From the NCBI GenBank assembly GCA_026686845.1, contig JAIVEN010000008.1, positions 11,748,501 through 11,812,500 on the forward strand: DNA of 64,000 bases, written 5' to 3'. Position 1 is the first letter of the stretch; each line of letters opens with the position of its first letter. Position numbers and translations under genes: made by a program. Origin of the DNA: Adenanthera pavonina (taxonomy: Eukaryota > Streptophyta > Magnoliopsida > Fabales > Fabaceae). The notes under the pieces were generated by a model. It did no database searches. It saw nothing but the letters and a program-made list of their open reading frames with translations, and had not been told where the DNA came from. This document shows positions 33,594 to 46,475 of this stretch, in pieces.

Positions 33594-36500
33594 TGTAATA
33601 CCTTAACTTATGACCATATTGCTCATGTAGACCTTATTATGGCCCATTGGATATGCTTAGAAGTTTGAATGACATGAGGGACCAAAATAGAAAAATTTAA
33701 AATTTCAAGTTATTGTTCATTTGGTCAACCCCTTTTCCAGACCAAATTTTGAAAAATCATAACTAATTCTAGAAAAATTGTATGGGGGTGATTCAAATCT
33801 CTAAAAATATCTCAATAAACTCTCTACATGGAAAAAGTATTAAATAAGATTTTAATTGTGCCAATTCATATGGTATGTAGCACAAATATCACTATTCAAA
33901 TGGTCATTTTATATCCTTCCAAGAATTTGGTCTTAAATTTAAAAATTCATATCACCCTTTATCCTAAGCCAATTCTTGCATTCTTTATGTCATATGAAAG
34001 AGCTAAGTTTATATATCTATACTTGTTTTTTTAAACATTTATTCAATTTGTACAGGGTATGACACTAACATGAATTATTAAAGGTCAGAACTTCATTCTA
34101 GCTGGAACAGTTTTAGGAAAATTTACATAACTCTTCTTCTATATCTCCAAATGCATTCAAATTAGTGGCATTAATTTCCTAAGTCATATAGCTTTCCATA
34201 TATGTAAACCGCTGAATTTTTTAAGTTCTATATGTTTTTATATTACATTATGAAGCAACCAATACATGTAATGAAAGTTACAATTTTTCCTACATTGTCC
34301 AATTTTGACCCTTAATTTTAGAAATTCATTATAAATCATACACCTATCCAATTCAAAAGTTCTTTGGCTTTATAAAAAGCTTATTTATCTACTTTCAAAG
34401 CATATATAATACTTATATTAAGTGCCCTATTTCGAATAATGTGCCTTTGTTCTAATCACTATTGGTTATTTTGGACAAAATCATGTCATAACTCATATGA
34501 TAGGCCTTACAAACATAATAAATAATACATCATTCCTTGTTACCATTTCATAGATAACATCACAAGAGGTCTTAAAGGTACATGTTAACCAACAATGAGA
34601 GCCTCATACATTCATATACAATTATACACAATTACATGATAGTTTGCCATAACTCCCTTAATCAAGTTATGCTTCATCATTTTCTTCATTCTCCTTGCTT
34701 TTCCATTGAATACTTCCATGTCCTTGCCCTAGCATTGTAACACCTCATACTTAGGTCCATTTCCCATGTTTTAGAGTTCATCTAAATCCAATTAGGCATT
34801 ATTAGAAGCTTGAATCACATAAACATCAAAAACAGAATTTTCCTATTTATCAAGTACTGTTCATGTTGTCATTGCCGTATTACCCAATAAACTTTGACCT
34901 GAAATTTAAAAATTCATATCTAACTCCACCCTAAGCCAATTCATGTATTCTTTATATCATTGGAAAAAAAATGTATGTCTGCTTTCTAGATATATTTTTT
35001 TGTACATTTATTCATCTTGTACAAGACATGGAATTGACTTAAATCATTGAGGGTCAAAACACTACTTTTACTAGAACAATTTTAAGAGAAATTACATAAC
35101 TCTTTCTTATAGCTCCAAATTCTTTCAAACAAGTGGCATTCATTTTCTTAGACTTAGATATTTCCAAAAATGTAAATCACTGAACTTTTGGAGTTATACA
35201 CAATTTTATGGTGCTTTTTGAAAAATCCAGTATTTTCAGTGAAAGTTCCTATTTTCCAAAATTGCCCTATTTTTGAACCATAATTTTGAAAATTCACATT
35301 AATTAGTACACATATCAAATTGAAGTTCTCTTTAGACCATTTTAAGGCTATATCTGTATACTTTAAGAGCATATGTAACATTCATACATCATTTCTCATT
35401 TCATTCAAAAAGTAGTAGAATTACTATGCATGGGTTAGAATGATCATTTCTATTCCTTAATTTTGCAAAATCATATCCTCACATATATACATGGCCATTT
35501 CTTGTTCTAAATCCAAACATAACATTATGACAAGACTTAGAGGTTTATGTTAACCAAAAATGGCAGCCACATATATTCGTATACATTTTTATACAAAATT
35601 ACATAATAAATTGTCATAACATTATTAAATGAATCTTGCTTCAACATCAACTACCTTCCTTCTTTCTCTTGCCTTTCTTGTACTTCTTACATGATTAGGC
35701 CTACGCATGGTTTTATTTAGAAGGAATGAGATTCATGGAATCTCAGTATTAATAACCCAATCATGCTATCATATGATCATGTAAATCATAGAATATCTTG
35801 AAATCATTGAACAAACACTTTGAACATTTTATGCCATAACATTTCTTAAAATTGTTGGCAGAGTTTCATTTTGAAAAATGGACATCCAAAGGTCATAAAT
35901 CTCGTCAAACAACTTAGCCAATTAACACAAATCATCACAATAAACATATGGCATGTAAAACAATTAGTGAAATTCAAGTTTAATAATAAAGAGCATAAGT
36001 AGGCATATTACTACCTTGTGGCCTTTCTTTGATTTCCAAACTTTGTGCACTATTTCCTTGGTCTTTGACACCTTTCTTGAATCCTAGGTGCTTTGGTCTT
36101 TAACTTCTCCTTCTTTCTTTCTCTTTTCTCTTCCCTTTTTCCTTTCTTCTTGCACTTTTTCTTCCACGTCTTTTCTGGTTCAGAAGCTCTCTCTCTCCCT
36201 CCCTTATTTAGCTCGTGAAATGCCCAAAGAAAGAGATGGAAATAAGTCATCAACTTGCCACATCACCTTAGCTAGTTTTTTTCAAATACTTCTTAAAGAA
36301 CTAGTATTGGAAATTAATAAAATAATTGTTTTCCATCACATGGCCAGCTGCATCACGTGACTTTTGAGAGGAGAGAGGGGAATTACTTCACTTAATGACT
36401 TGGCTAAATATCGTGGCCTCAAATTAATCCAAATTAGCTTAACTATGTTCACTTTTACACTTACTTTATTAAAGCATTTTAACAAATTCCCTTTGAGTCT

Positions 36501-38298
36501 CAAGCTGGTTTTTAGACGTGTCCATCCTTATTTTTGGCCAAAAATTACTTTAATAATTTTTGTGGACCAATATATCATTTACCGATTAAATTTACTTATA
36601 TCGATTAAATCTTTTTACCAAAGTTGTCATTAAATTGATACATGATTATCTAAAAATTACTTTTGGTCTAAAATCATTATCTTGACCTAAAATACATTTT
36701 ATTAAGATCTATTTAAGGCCCTTGAATTAATATTTCCTTTTTTTGCAGTCTAAACTGACTTTTATCAGGTAAAATATTAAAATTAAACTATAATTGCCTA
36801 ATAAATATTATTTTAATCTTAATAAATTTCATACTTTACTCCATTGGGCTAGGATCATTGAAAGCTTCATCTTGATTATAATTTTTCATATTTATAAAAA
36901 TTCTCATAATTTAAGATAAATTTATAATTATTAAAACTTTCAGATCATTAGGTATAATTTTTTCCAAATTTTTTTCTTTTTTCCTATGCAACATGAACTC
37001 ACTCTTAAGGGATTAAAATGTAAAGATTCTTTTTTTTGGGCCAAAATATAATTTTCTCTCTTTTCCTTTTTACCTGAAAGAATGACCTATTTATTTTTCT
37101 TCACACTTAATGGTGTCTCTCCATTTTTCCAAGTTATTTATGCATTTTATGATATTAACTTTTTTCCTTAGAGTTTAAATGCAATATTAATATTTTACTT
37201 CTAATCTGAAAAATAACCATTTTGCCCCTGAGTCGAGTCAAAAACATATTATCAATTCTTTCATGTACTTTCTTGTAATTTTTCCCAAAAACTAATTTTT
37301 TATCATTTCTTTTTTTACTATTCATATTAACTTATAAATTGGTTTATTTCTAAACTTAAACCTCCCGGCTACACAGTACTTATACCGTTGTGCTCAGCTC
37401 GAGAGGGATTTCCATTCAAGTGATAAAATATATACCTTTCGGGACAAGTTTTGCAATTAATTTCTGCTTGAGACCTTATGAAAAGTTAATTTCAATTACT
37501 CACTTCGTTTCCCATGTTCTTCATACATTTTATAAAATCCCATAAAAAAAGGGATATTACAAGCATGGTTAATGTTTGGAGTTGCAAGATTATAGAATCT
37601 CAATAACAAGTCATATTTCATGCAATTATATTTTCATATATACATAAAAACTTAATTCATAACATTTTCACTAATTCAAGCACATAATGCATCATAATAC
37701 TTTATAAAAATTTTGGGATAGTTTCCCCTTAAAAAGGGAATATCCTAGGGTTAAAACCCCTTCAAAAAGCAGTCAAAACAAATCACATAATATCATAACA
37801 ACAATATGCACTAAATTCTTCCTTTTTGGGACTAAATTGCAAATAATTCTTTTCTCTTTGGCTAAAATGTAATTTTCACATTTTTCTAACATGGGAAACG
37901 ACTTTTTGTACTAATAAAAAAGCAAATACTTATTCTTTTGGGTATTTTCTCATAATTTTCCCCAATTACCAATTTTTTAATAATTATTCTCATTATACTT
38001 TCAATTGGTCTATCTTTTAATTTCAATCTCCTGACTACATAATATTTATACCATTAAACTTAAGTTGAGATGAGCTTCCATTTAACAAGTATATCACATT
38101 CAACTCAGTTATGAAATTAATTCTTGTCGGTGACCTTATGAAAAATTTATTCCAATTGAGAACCAGATATAATTCCTTCTAAGGACTGCATGGAAAATTA
38201 ATTCCATTTAAGAACTAAGCATGTGAAATCACCTTCTTACTTCCTTTTTCATCTTTTTATGCATTTTAAGTTATCCCGTAAAAATAGGGATATTACAG
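33594..38298. mobile_element. Long LTR, family 2, outer copy, split by an inner LTR
   Basis: Starts TGTAATACCTTAACTTA, the same as the LTR at 38443, and ends GGGATATTACA at 38298. After removal of the inner LTR (34736-37561 plus duplication) about 1.87 kb remains. Flanking pentamers are GGCAA and GGTGA; they differ by two transitions, so the target duplication is only tentative. No coding sequence. Superfamily probably Ty3/gypsy by length and ends (inference). Confidence 0.7.
34736..37561. mobile_element. Solo LTR, family 2, inner copy (2,826 bp)
   Basis: TGTAACACCTCATAC to GGGATATTACA, flanked by perfect AGCAT at 34731-34735 and 37562-37566. It contains a strong pyrimidine tract at 36090-36200, which on the minus strand would be a purine-rich leader, so the sense strand may be minus. 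The open stretches inside (for example 36088-36360, 36364-36633) have no recognisable domain. Confidence 0.87.
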
Positions 38299-38442
38299 GT
38301 GACCTCCACATTCTTGTTCAAATTAATTGCCCATTTTTTTTTTTTGCCTCTCACGCTAGCTATTCTTCTAACAGCCTAATAATCAAAGCATGGTGTTCCT
38401 CCTCCACTTTCGAACCTTACACTTTATTGGTCTAGTCTCACT
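38299..38442. other. 144-bp island between two LTRs
   Basis: Short single-copy-like sequence with a T run. It is either original target DNA or a remnant between two separate insertions. No primer site or polypurine tract is present. Confidence 0.5.
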
Positions 38443-39454
38443 TTGTAATACCTTAACTTAATACCACACTAACCATGTATTAGACCTTATTATAGCTCAT
38501 TGATCATGTTTAGAAGCTTGAATCACTTGAGGGACTAAAACAGAAAAATTTAAAATTTTGAGTAATTATTCATTTAGTAAGTTCTTTCACTGACTGAACT
38601 TTGAAAATTCATAACTAATTCTAGAAAAAATTATATCAAAGTGATTCAAGTCTTTAAGAATAACTTAAAACATTCTCTACATGGGAGAAACATGGATCAT
38701 TAGCCTTAATGTGTCAATTAATACAATGTTTAGCATGAATATCACTATTCATGTGGTCATTTTTCACTTTCCGAGGATTTTGGCCTTAATTTCAAGAATT
38801 TATTTTTCATTATATTCTTAGCCAATTTTTGCATTATTTATGTTATTGTAAAACCCTTCATGTTTCTTTTCTAGATACATTTATTTTGTTGGAACATGGA
38901 TAACATTATATAGAATTATTCAGGGTTAAAACTTAATTTTTACTTGAATAGTTTTAGAAAAACTTACATATATCTCATTATATAGCTCCAATTACTTCTA
39001 AATTAGTGGCATAATAAACTTAATACATAGAGCTTTCTATACATACCAACCATTGAATTTTTGAAGCTCCACATGATTTTATGCTACCTTGTAAAATAAG
39101 CAGCACATATGGTGAAAACTTACAGTTTTCCAACTCTGTTTTGTTTTGAACCATATATTTAAAAATTCACTATAAATTATATACATAGGAAAATTAAGTG
39201 TTCTTTATTTCTTTGGAAAGTATGTTCTGTCTACTTTTAGTGCATATATAATATTGGAATGGAATGCTTTTTTTAAATAGAGCTCCCCTATTCCAACTAC
39301 TACTAGTCATTTTGAGTATAATTATGTCACAACTTACATAATAAACCTCATAAACATAATACATCATCATTCATTGCTCCAAATCCATAATAACATTTCT
39401 TAGTGCTTTAAAGAACACAATAGTACATAGATACAAATCTCAAAGCATGTACAT

Positions 39455-40826
39455 TGTAACAACGTACCTCCAAATACCTCCAAACTTAACCAAAACTACC
39501 AAAATCATCAACCAATACATAGCTCATCCTTCAAAAATAGCAGAAACAGAACAACAACACCCAAAACTGGGCTGGGGCCGCGGCCACTACAGTACCGCCG
39601 CGACTCCGGCCTCCCCTGAAACTCCCTTGCTTCTGGCCTCACTGGCGCCACGGCCTACACTCAGAAGCCGTTGTGCCCTATGCTAATATCCCATATCAGC
39701 AACTTCTACAATTTGGGGTGAATTTCCGACGTGTATAACTTTATGCTCCTACCTCTGATTGACTTGATTCCAACTCCTACAAGTCAATCTAGTCCCAAGC
39801 TATCCATAGACACCCTTTTTGACTCAAACCAACTCTGTATGGAGATTCTAGACCCTTAACACCGTTTTGGCCACTTATTGACCAAAATTCACCACTAACC
39901 ACTTACAATTGTCACCAAAGACAACTGGTCACTCAGAGACCAGTCATACAGGTCCAAAACCCCCCAAACTGATCTGTTCAAAGAGGTTTCACCCCAAAGG
40001 AACCACTTCTCTGAGTTTTAACCCCCTTGAACCTCAACATGACAAGACAAGCTACAGGCCCTAAACATAACGACTAGGCCCAAAACCACCTGGGCTCACA
40101 AATACCACAATACTAACTTTCCAACATCCAACATTCTCAAAACACCACAAATAACACATTCCATACACAACCAAAATATGCAACTACCCATACATTACAA
40201 TATACATTTACAACCATTCTTACAACGCCATATACTTAATACAAAACCTTCTACCCTACTTGGCACATAATATATTATCCAAAAATAAACAGTACATAGA
40301 CTATTCCCATGTCCGCAGCTACTCTCTGGGCTTCTCAGGACTAGCGCTAGAACCTTCACCTGAAAGGGTTAGTCATGGGAGAGGGTGTGGTGAGATAATG
40401 TCTCAGTAACCGGGGACAACCACACACATAAACACATATATATTCTTATACATAACTCATATAACACATGAATGCAATGTAAAATGAATGATATGCATGT
40501 CGCCCTCTCAGGGGTCTCACCCTTATCCTCCTTAACATATACAATCCATCCTAATCCTCGCTAACATATACGGTCCACCCTTATCCTCCCTAACATATTA
40601 ATCTACCCTTATCCTCCCTAACACATATACATTTTGGAAAATAAGGATATCACGCTGCGGTGCCACCGTAAATTTGCCAGACAACACTACTGGAAAGCAT
40701 CTCGCTGCGGTGGCTCTGCTTCTTGCCGCGGTGTGAAACCTTTTCTGGCTTTTCTTGAACCTAACTCCGCCCTGTTTCCTCCGGTCCTGAACACAAGCCA
40801 ATAAAAATATCATGAGGGGCGTTACA
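39455..40826. mobile_element. Solo LTR, family 1, copy 3 (1,372 bp)
   Basis: TGTAACAACGTACC to GGGGCGTTACA, flanked by perfect TACAT at 39450-39454 and 40827-40831. Shorter than copy 1 because an internal block corresponding to about 7190-8000 is largely missing and replaced by repeats of CTTATCCTCCCTAACATAT (40520-40625). Confidence 0.9.
40520..40630. repeat. Short tandem repeat CTTATCCTCCCTAACATAT
   Basis: Four imperfect copies inside the family 1 LTR copy 3. Copy 2 has two copies of a similar unit near 32350-32400. Confidence 0.75.
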
Positions 40827-42949
40827 TACATGATTTTACATAATATTTTAAAATATAACATCATAACTCAAATTATCAAATCAAGAATCAACTCCCTCTT
40901 CTTCTTCTAAGCTCTCTTGACTCCCTTGCATTGCTTGGCCCTAAAAATGTTATTCATTTTGGAAGCGTGAGATTCAATGAATCTTAGTAGCATTATCATC
41001 ATGCAATTATATCATCACATTTGTCATGGAAACATCAAGGAAACATCATCTAACAATTTCAAACATATTAAGCCATATAATTTTATAAAAATTCCAACAG
41101 AGTTTTCCTTTATAAATTAGACATCTTAGGGTCACAAGCCACTTTAAACAACTTAGCCAATAATCAAGGAACATCAAAAAAATTAAATATGGCATCATAC
41201 AAGTCATAAAGTTCATAGAAATTCATAAGAAAATATAATGTATATAATGGTAAAAACTCTACCTTTGAGATTTCCTTTGCTTTTCTTACTTGGTACACTA
41301 CTTCCTTTTACTTCCACAAACTTCTTGAGCCTAAATATAACATCAAATGAGCTTATAAGCCACTGATACATGAAGCTCTAACACAAAGTGCATACTAAAT
41401 CCTTCAAATTTCATCTTGCTTTTCTTTTGGTTTTTCTTAAATCCAACACTTGTTCTTAGCTAATTTGAACCCAATGATTTCATTTTTTGCATTAACAAGA
41501 TGAAATTCCAACTCTACCATGAACCTAGTCTGATCAAAATCATGAAGGAAAGAGAAGAAATTGATTTGCCTCAAAATACATCAAACTACTTCCAAAATTA
41601 TGCTTCAAGTGGCTAATCTATTCTTTTTCCTTAAGTTTATTGTGAAAAAACTCATCTCTTGTACACAATATGGTTAGGCTAAAAGTTCAAGGGGGATAGA
41701 GGAAGAAGATGACTCCATTAAAACATCACAAATCACTCGAAAACACAAGCTAGAGGTCATAAAAAACTTACCCTCAAATTTGTATCTTGAAGCTTTACCT
41801 CTTGCTCTCTCTTTTCTCTTCTCTTTTTTGCTCCTTTTCTCATGCTAATATGCCTTTTGGTTCTACAAATTTTTAGCTCTCAACTCACTGAAAACACCTT
41901 AACTTAAGGCTTGGAGGAGAGAGATCTAATGGATAAATAGTAATATTGGTTTACTTAACTACCTTGAGTTAGTTTTTGTTAGGTTGGCTGGTCACCCAAG
42001 AGGTAGGGGTGAATTGGGTGATACAAGATTTTCACCTTTTTGGGATCACAACCCAAATTTACCAAATATGCAGCAAAATAGGGATAAATAGAGATAGTTA
42101 AGTACAGTAATTGAATAGAGAAGATGAAGAGCAATACATAGCAAACTATACTGGTTTAGCCCAACCACTTGGCCTATGTCCAGTCCCCAATCCACCACTT
42201 GGGATTTTCCACTATATCCCACAGGTTTGATCCAGGCACCTGTGAAGCTCAGTACATCCCACAAGTATGAGTAGGCACTTGTGAAGCCATATTCCCCACA
42301 CCTTTATAATGATGTGTAATATCCTTAGTGTTTCCCCATAATAAGATTCTACCTAAAAGTTTGTAGAAAAGAATAAATACAGAATGAAAACTCTCTCTTA
42401 GAGTAAATGATACATTGAAAGCTCACTCTATTGAGGTGGGTTTTTCAGATGATGCTAATACAGAAAGATTTTATATATATGAACAGCATTTTTGCATAAA
42501 CTCACTTAAGATTGTTACGTATAAGTTCAAATGATGTTCTATTTATAGATTTGTTGTGTAACTAGACATTAGACACAAGATCTATCTATTAGACACAAGT
42601 TCTAGTTGTTACTCTACAAAAAGAGTCGTTCAACTACCGCATTAAATGCTTCTGACAGAAGTTATGCTAATAACCTCCTCAAGTTAAGTAAATAATGGGT
42701 GACTATTGGCTCTTAGTTTCAATGTTGAACTTTCTTTATGTGGATAACCTAGCTGAGTTATACGGATAACGTTCATTCCAGAATGACTAATTTTCAGCTC
42801 AAGAACATTTTCATGAAAACCTACTTAGTTGTTCGAATAACGTCTCACAAACTTGGATACCTTTGAGGATTATTAGAATAACGTCTTAGGATGTTATTCC
42901 TTGTTCGGATAATGTTTAATCAGCACAAACTAAGTTTTTAAAAAATAAT

Positions 42950-43190
42950 CAGCACAAGCTAAGTTTCTGAAAAATATAGGTTATCAGGATAACCTCCCAA
43001 GGTTATGCTGATAATGAATTTAACATAAGTTGTAAGCATAAAATAAGTTTTTGAAAAACATAGGTTATCAGGATAATCTCCCAAGGTTATGCTGATAACA
43101 AATTTAACATAGGTTGTCAGCACAAACTAAGTTTCTAAAAAACATAGGTTATCGGGATAACCTCCCAAGGTTATATGAATAACGGGCTGC
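42950..43190. repeat. 84-bp tandem repeats built on a GGTTATC palindrome
   Basis: Three units with GGTTATC at 42979, 43063 and 43147, exactly 84 bp apart. Each holds GGTTATCAGGATAACC, a 7-bp perfect inverted repeat with a 2-base loop (the third has GG for AG), followed by CTCCCAAGGTTATG. Further single ATAACC/GGTTAT copies occur through 42660-43400. Confidence 0.88.
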
Positions 43191-43958
43191 ACAATACACT
43201 TGGTCTTTATTGTTCACTCCCTTATACAAATAAGATAGTCACCTTATCAGGATAACCTGCTGGACAGAGCTAAGGACATGGTGGACACCTACGTTATATG
43301 GATAACCATAACCCTTTTCATGAAATCGAAGAGGAAACACTTAGAAAAACTTTGAGATTGATACGTTATCCTCATAACCTTCATAAGTTATGCATATAAG
43401 GTAAAACTTTTCATGAAAACCATTTTGAAAACATGAGCCAAACACCAAATTCATTTGTTAGCCATTATTTCTCAATTCTAACATATGCTAACATCATATT
43501 AACTTAATTAAATTCATTTAAAACAAATGGTGACAAGATTAAGTAAATTTTCAAAGATTAATCCCACCTCATGACTTAGTTGAAAATAAAATATACCTAG
43601 TGACTAGGTCTTCAAATGTTGAGTTCCACTTTCATTTGGTCATTTCCTTCTTGGCATGCTCCCTTCTGATCTTCAATTCTTGGAGCATCCTTTCTCTTCT
43701 TCTTTCCTAAGTGAGTCATGATGTTGATTTCTATTTTTGTATTCTAATGCTCACTCTTCTCACTTAGACTATCCTACATTTAATATATTTCACTTACAAT
43801 ACAAGTAATTAATCCAATTTATATATCCAAAATATATTATTCATTGTAAAAGCACAGTGGATATATTTGCACATAGCATAATATATGCATTATAGCCATA
43901 ATTAAATTAATGCTAATACACTTTTTACTTTTTTAATGAACATTATATATGTTAGACA

Positions 43959-44517
43959 TAGGGGTGAACAAGTTGGCCCGGCGCCCAGTTGGCTCGGTCC
44001 GGCCCGACCACATCGGGCCAACTAGATCAGGCCAAACACCTTAACCCTGGCCCGGCCCGACCTATATATATTTATATATTTTTTATTTTTTTCAATTATT
44101 TTAAATATTTTAATTGAATTTGTAGAATTTTTATTCTTTATGTATCTAATATAATACATTTACTATATAAATATTATGAAAACATTTTAAGATTTTAATG
44201 TTTCAAATTTTTTTAAATTTTGAATTAATTTTTTAACTTAACATTTATGTAAAAATAATGTATAATGGTAAAATATTCATAAATTTTGAAAAATTTTATT
44301 TTTTTCTAAGATTATTTTTTAAGAAAATCTATTTTTTAAGTATAAATAAGTATATTTTTTATTATTAAATATTTATTTTTTATTTTTTTTTTAAAAAATA
44401 TATATATATATAGTATCGGGCTAGCCCGGTACTTGGCCCGATACCGGCCTGAAGAGCATCGGGTTGGGCATCGGGCAAGGGTCAAACCCGACCCGGCCCG
44501 ACCCATGTTCACCCCTA
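43959..44517. mobile_element. hAT-type MITE, 559 bp
   Basis: Perfect 12-bp terminal inverted repeats TAGGGGTGAACA, with 8-bp target duplication GTTAGACA at 43951-43958 and 44518-44525. Ends are rich in GGCCCG/CGGGCC inverted repeats; the centre is almost pure A/T. No ORF; needs a hAT transposase in trans. Confidence 0.93.
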
Positions 44518-45812
44518 GTTAGACACAGATGATACTTTTGTTCCTTATTTCTTTATATTTGTCATCATCAAAACTTATATTATATTAAAGCTAACAGTTT
44601 TAATGAAATCTTTCCAAAAATCAATTAAAAAACTCTTGTCCCAAGCAGTTGTAGGAATTGTTATCCAAAAATGTCTATTTTTTTATTAGTCCAATTATAG
44701 CATTTACCAATAAATTTTATTCATGCCGATCAATTACTTTTGCCATATTTTTGCACTTTATTGATTCATGATTATTCTAAATTTGATTTTCGACTAAACT
44801 TATTATCTTGTCCCAAAACATATTTATGTGAGATCTACATACTGTTCATGTCTTCGTACTGCCTTTTGTGGGGCCCACAATCTCCTTTTTTGATATAATA
44901 ATCACTTTTGACTTTTGACACTAATTATAAATTCATACTAACTCAGTTACCCTCCAAGCAGTATTCTATTGGGTTCAACTTGTCATGAGCTTTCTTTTGA
45001 CAGAAATTCTGAAAATTACAAAATTACCCTTAACCCGAGGTAAATTTTTAATTTTTTCAGGTCCTTTCTTAATATTTCCCCCAAGGAATAAAATGCATAG
45101 AATTTTCATTTCTATAGGCTAAAACATAATTTTTCTCATTTTTCTTTCTAACTGGAAAAATAACTTTTTTTCCCTTTAGCTAGGTTAAAAATGAAAATAC
45201 TTATTCTTTTGGGTATTTTCTCATAATTTTCATTTCAATTCTAGAATTAATTCCTACTGAGGACCTTATTTACATTCTATTCTAATTAAGGTCCAAATAT
45301 AATTCTTTTTAAGGACCATATGGGAAATTAATTCCAATTAAGAACCGAGCATGTGAAATTACTGTCTTACTTCTTTCCCCATCTTTTCATATATCCCATG
45401 CTACATTCCTATTTCTATATACATATTGTGGCATCGTTCATGCAATTTGGGATGTTACATGCTCCAGGTCTAACATGTCCAATGTTTGTTGACTTCGTTG
45501 CCACTAGTGCTTGCAGTTAACCTTGTCTAATGAATCTCTGGTAGCCTCCAAGTCTTACTATTGTCTCCATGTTTCCCCTTTTGTTTTGTTCCTTTTTTTT
45601 TCCAAGATTTTTCAGCTTCAAACATTTCATATCATTTTCGTTGATGTGGTTCAATTGGCCTTTTCTGCTTCAAACATGCATTGTTCTTTATTTAAAGCCT
45701 TTTTTCAAGATTTCATTCAATTGTTTTTCATGTCTGCTTTGAGTATGTGTATATATATATAAAGTTATGTGTTTGTGACTGCACCACACTTTTTTGAATT
45801 CCCATTTTACAG

Positions 45813-45887
45813 AGTCAACTTCCACTTGTTGGAAATAAAGCACCAGATTTTGGAGTGGAGCCTATTTCTGACTAGAATTTTATCAAG
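45813..45887 (+). pseudogene. 2-Cys peroxiredoxin exon relic
   Basis: 25 codons flanked by a good acceptor (TTTTACAG) and donor (AAG/GTAAAT) read LPLVGNKAPDF, then one in-frame TAG, then NFIK. This is the start of the mature domain of plastid 2-Cys peroxiredoxin, a thiol peroxidase. The next exons, including the one with the catalytic cysteine, are not seen in the following 2 kb. The TAG replaces a glutamine codon by family knowledge. Dead fragment with introns, hence DNA-derived and not a retrocopy. Confidence 0.78.
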
Positions 45888-46234
45888 GTAAATGACACAG
45901 AATTCTTGTTATGTCCTAATTTTGGGGTCAAATTTGATAATTAGATTGTATCTTTCGTGTATAACTTGCTTATTAGAAAAAGATAAGAGTTGATATATGG
46001 TATAGTTTCTAGGATTATATTCATCCACATTTTTTAGAAACTTATTGCAATATATACTGCCATTATATTCATCCACATTGATATATGGCTGTTTGGTTTC
46101 ATAAAGGCATGAGAGTCCAGGTGTTGGGTGAAATTTATGAGGGCAAAGAAGAGTTGTGTGTATAAGGTAGATTTTTCCCTATTTGGTTTTCATTTTGTGG
46201 ATTTAATCATATGGCTACACTTGAATTATCACTT

Positions 46235-46475
46235 GAATTGCTTTTGTTCAGAATTTTTTATAGGGAGATTTTTCATTATTGATTGTGATAAGTGAGAAGA
46301 AAGTGGAGGAAAGTGGTTGCTAGCAATGAAGTAAAGAAGCAAGGAGTATTAAGTTATAAAAGGGAGCTAAAATCGTAAACCTTTCCTCTTTGTTCATTAT
46401 TTTTCCTCTTCGCTTGTTCTAAAATTTTTGCTGTCACCATTTGACAATACTGATGTTAGAAAATTGCAGCAAGAA
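46235..46475 (+). repeat. Segment duplicated inside the CACTA element
   Basis: Matches 49485-49700: GCTTTTGTT.AGAATTTTTT, TTTTTCATTATTGAT.GTGATAAGTGAGAAGA and TTTTTGCTGTCACCATTTGA occur in the same order. In the CACTA copy the last block is itself duplicated with a 102-bp period (49569, 49671). Confidence 0.75.

Larger units (their letters stand above)
41977..44596 (-). mobile_element. Solo LTR of a second SIRE-like subfamily
   Basis: On the minus strand it starts TGTTAGCTTTAATATAAT, with GTTTTGATGATG shortly after as in element B, and ends with the CACCC...TTGGGTGACCAGCC block that parallels the B LTR end. Perfect flanking pentamers GTTTT lie at 41972-41976 and 44597-44601. It contains a hAT MITE, and about 2.05 kb is its own sequence. 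The conserved GGGGACTGGACATAGGCCAAG block lies at about 42165-42195 (minus strand). Confidence 0.88.
38443..45459. mobile_element. Long LTR, family 2, carrying two nested LTRs
   Basis: Starts TGTAATACCTTAACTTA and ends GGGATGTTACA at 45459. Own sequence can be followed on both sides of each insertion by similarity to 34736-37561, for example 40832-41976 against 35600 onward and 44602 onward against 36500. Removing the family 1 LTR and the copia LTR leaves about 3.0 kb. Flanks CACTT and TGCTC do not match, so no target duplication is demonstrable. Confidence 0.7.

Noticed and set aside
41977..43483. LTR ending at 43483 (TTCTAACA)
   Set aside because: No target duplication fits there. Extending to 44596 gives a perfect GTTTT duplication and an LTR start similar to element B.
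33594..45459. The two outer family 2 LTRs as the pair of one element
   Set aside because: Only 144 bp lies between them, without primer site or polypurine tract, and the outer flanking pentamers do not match.
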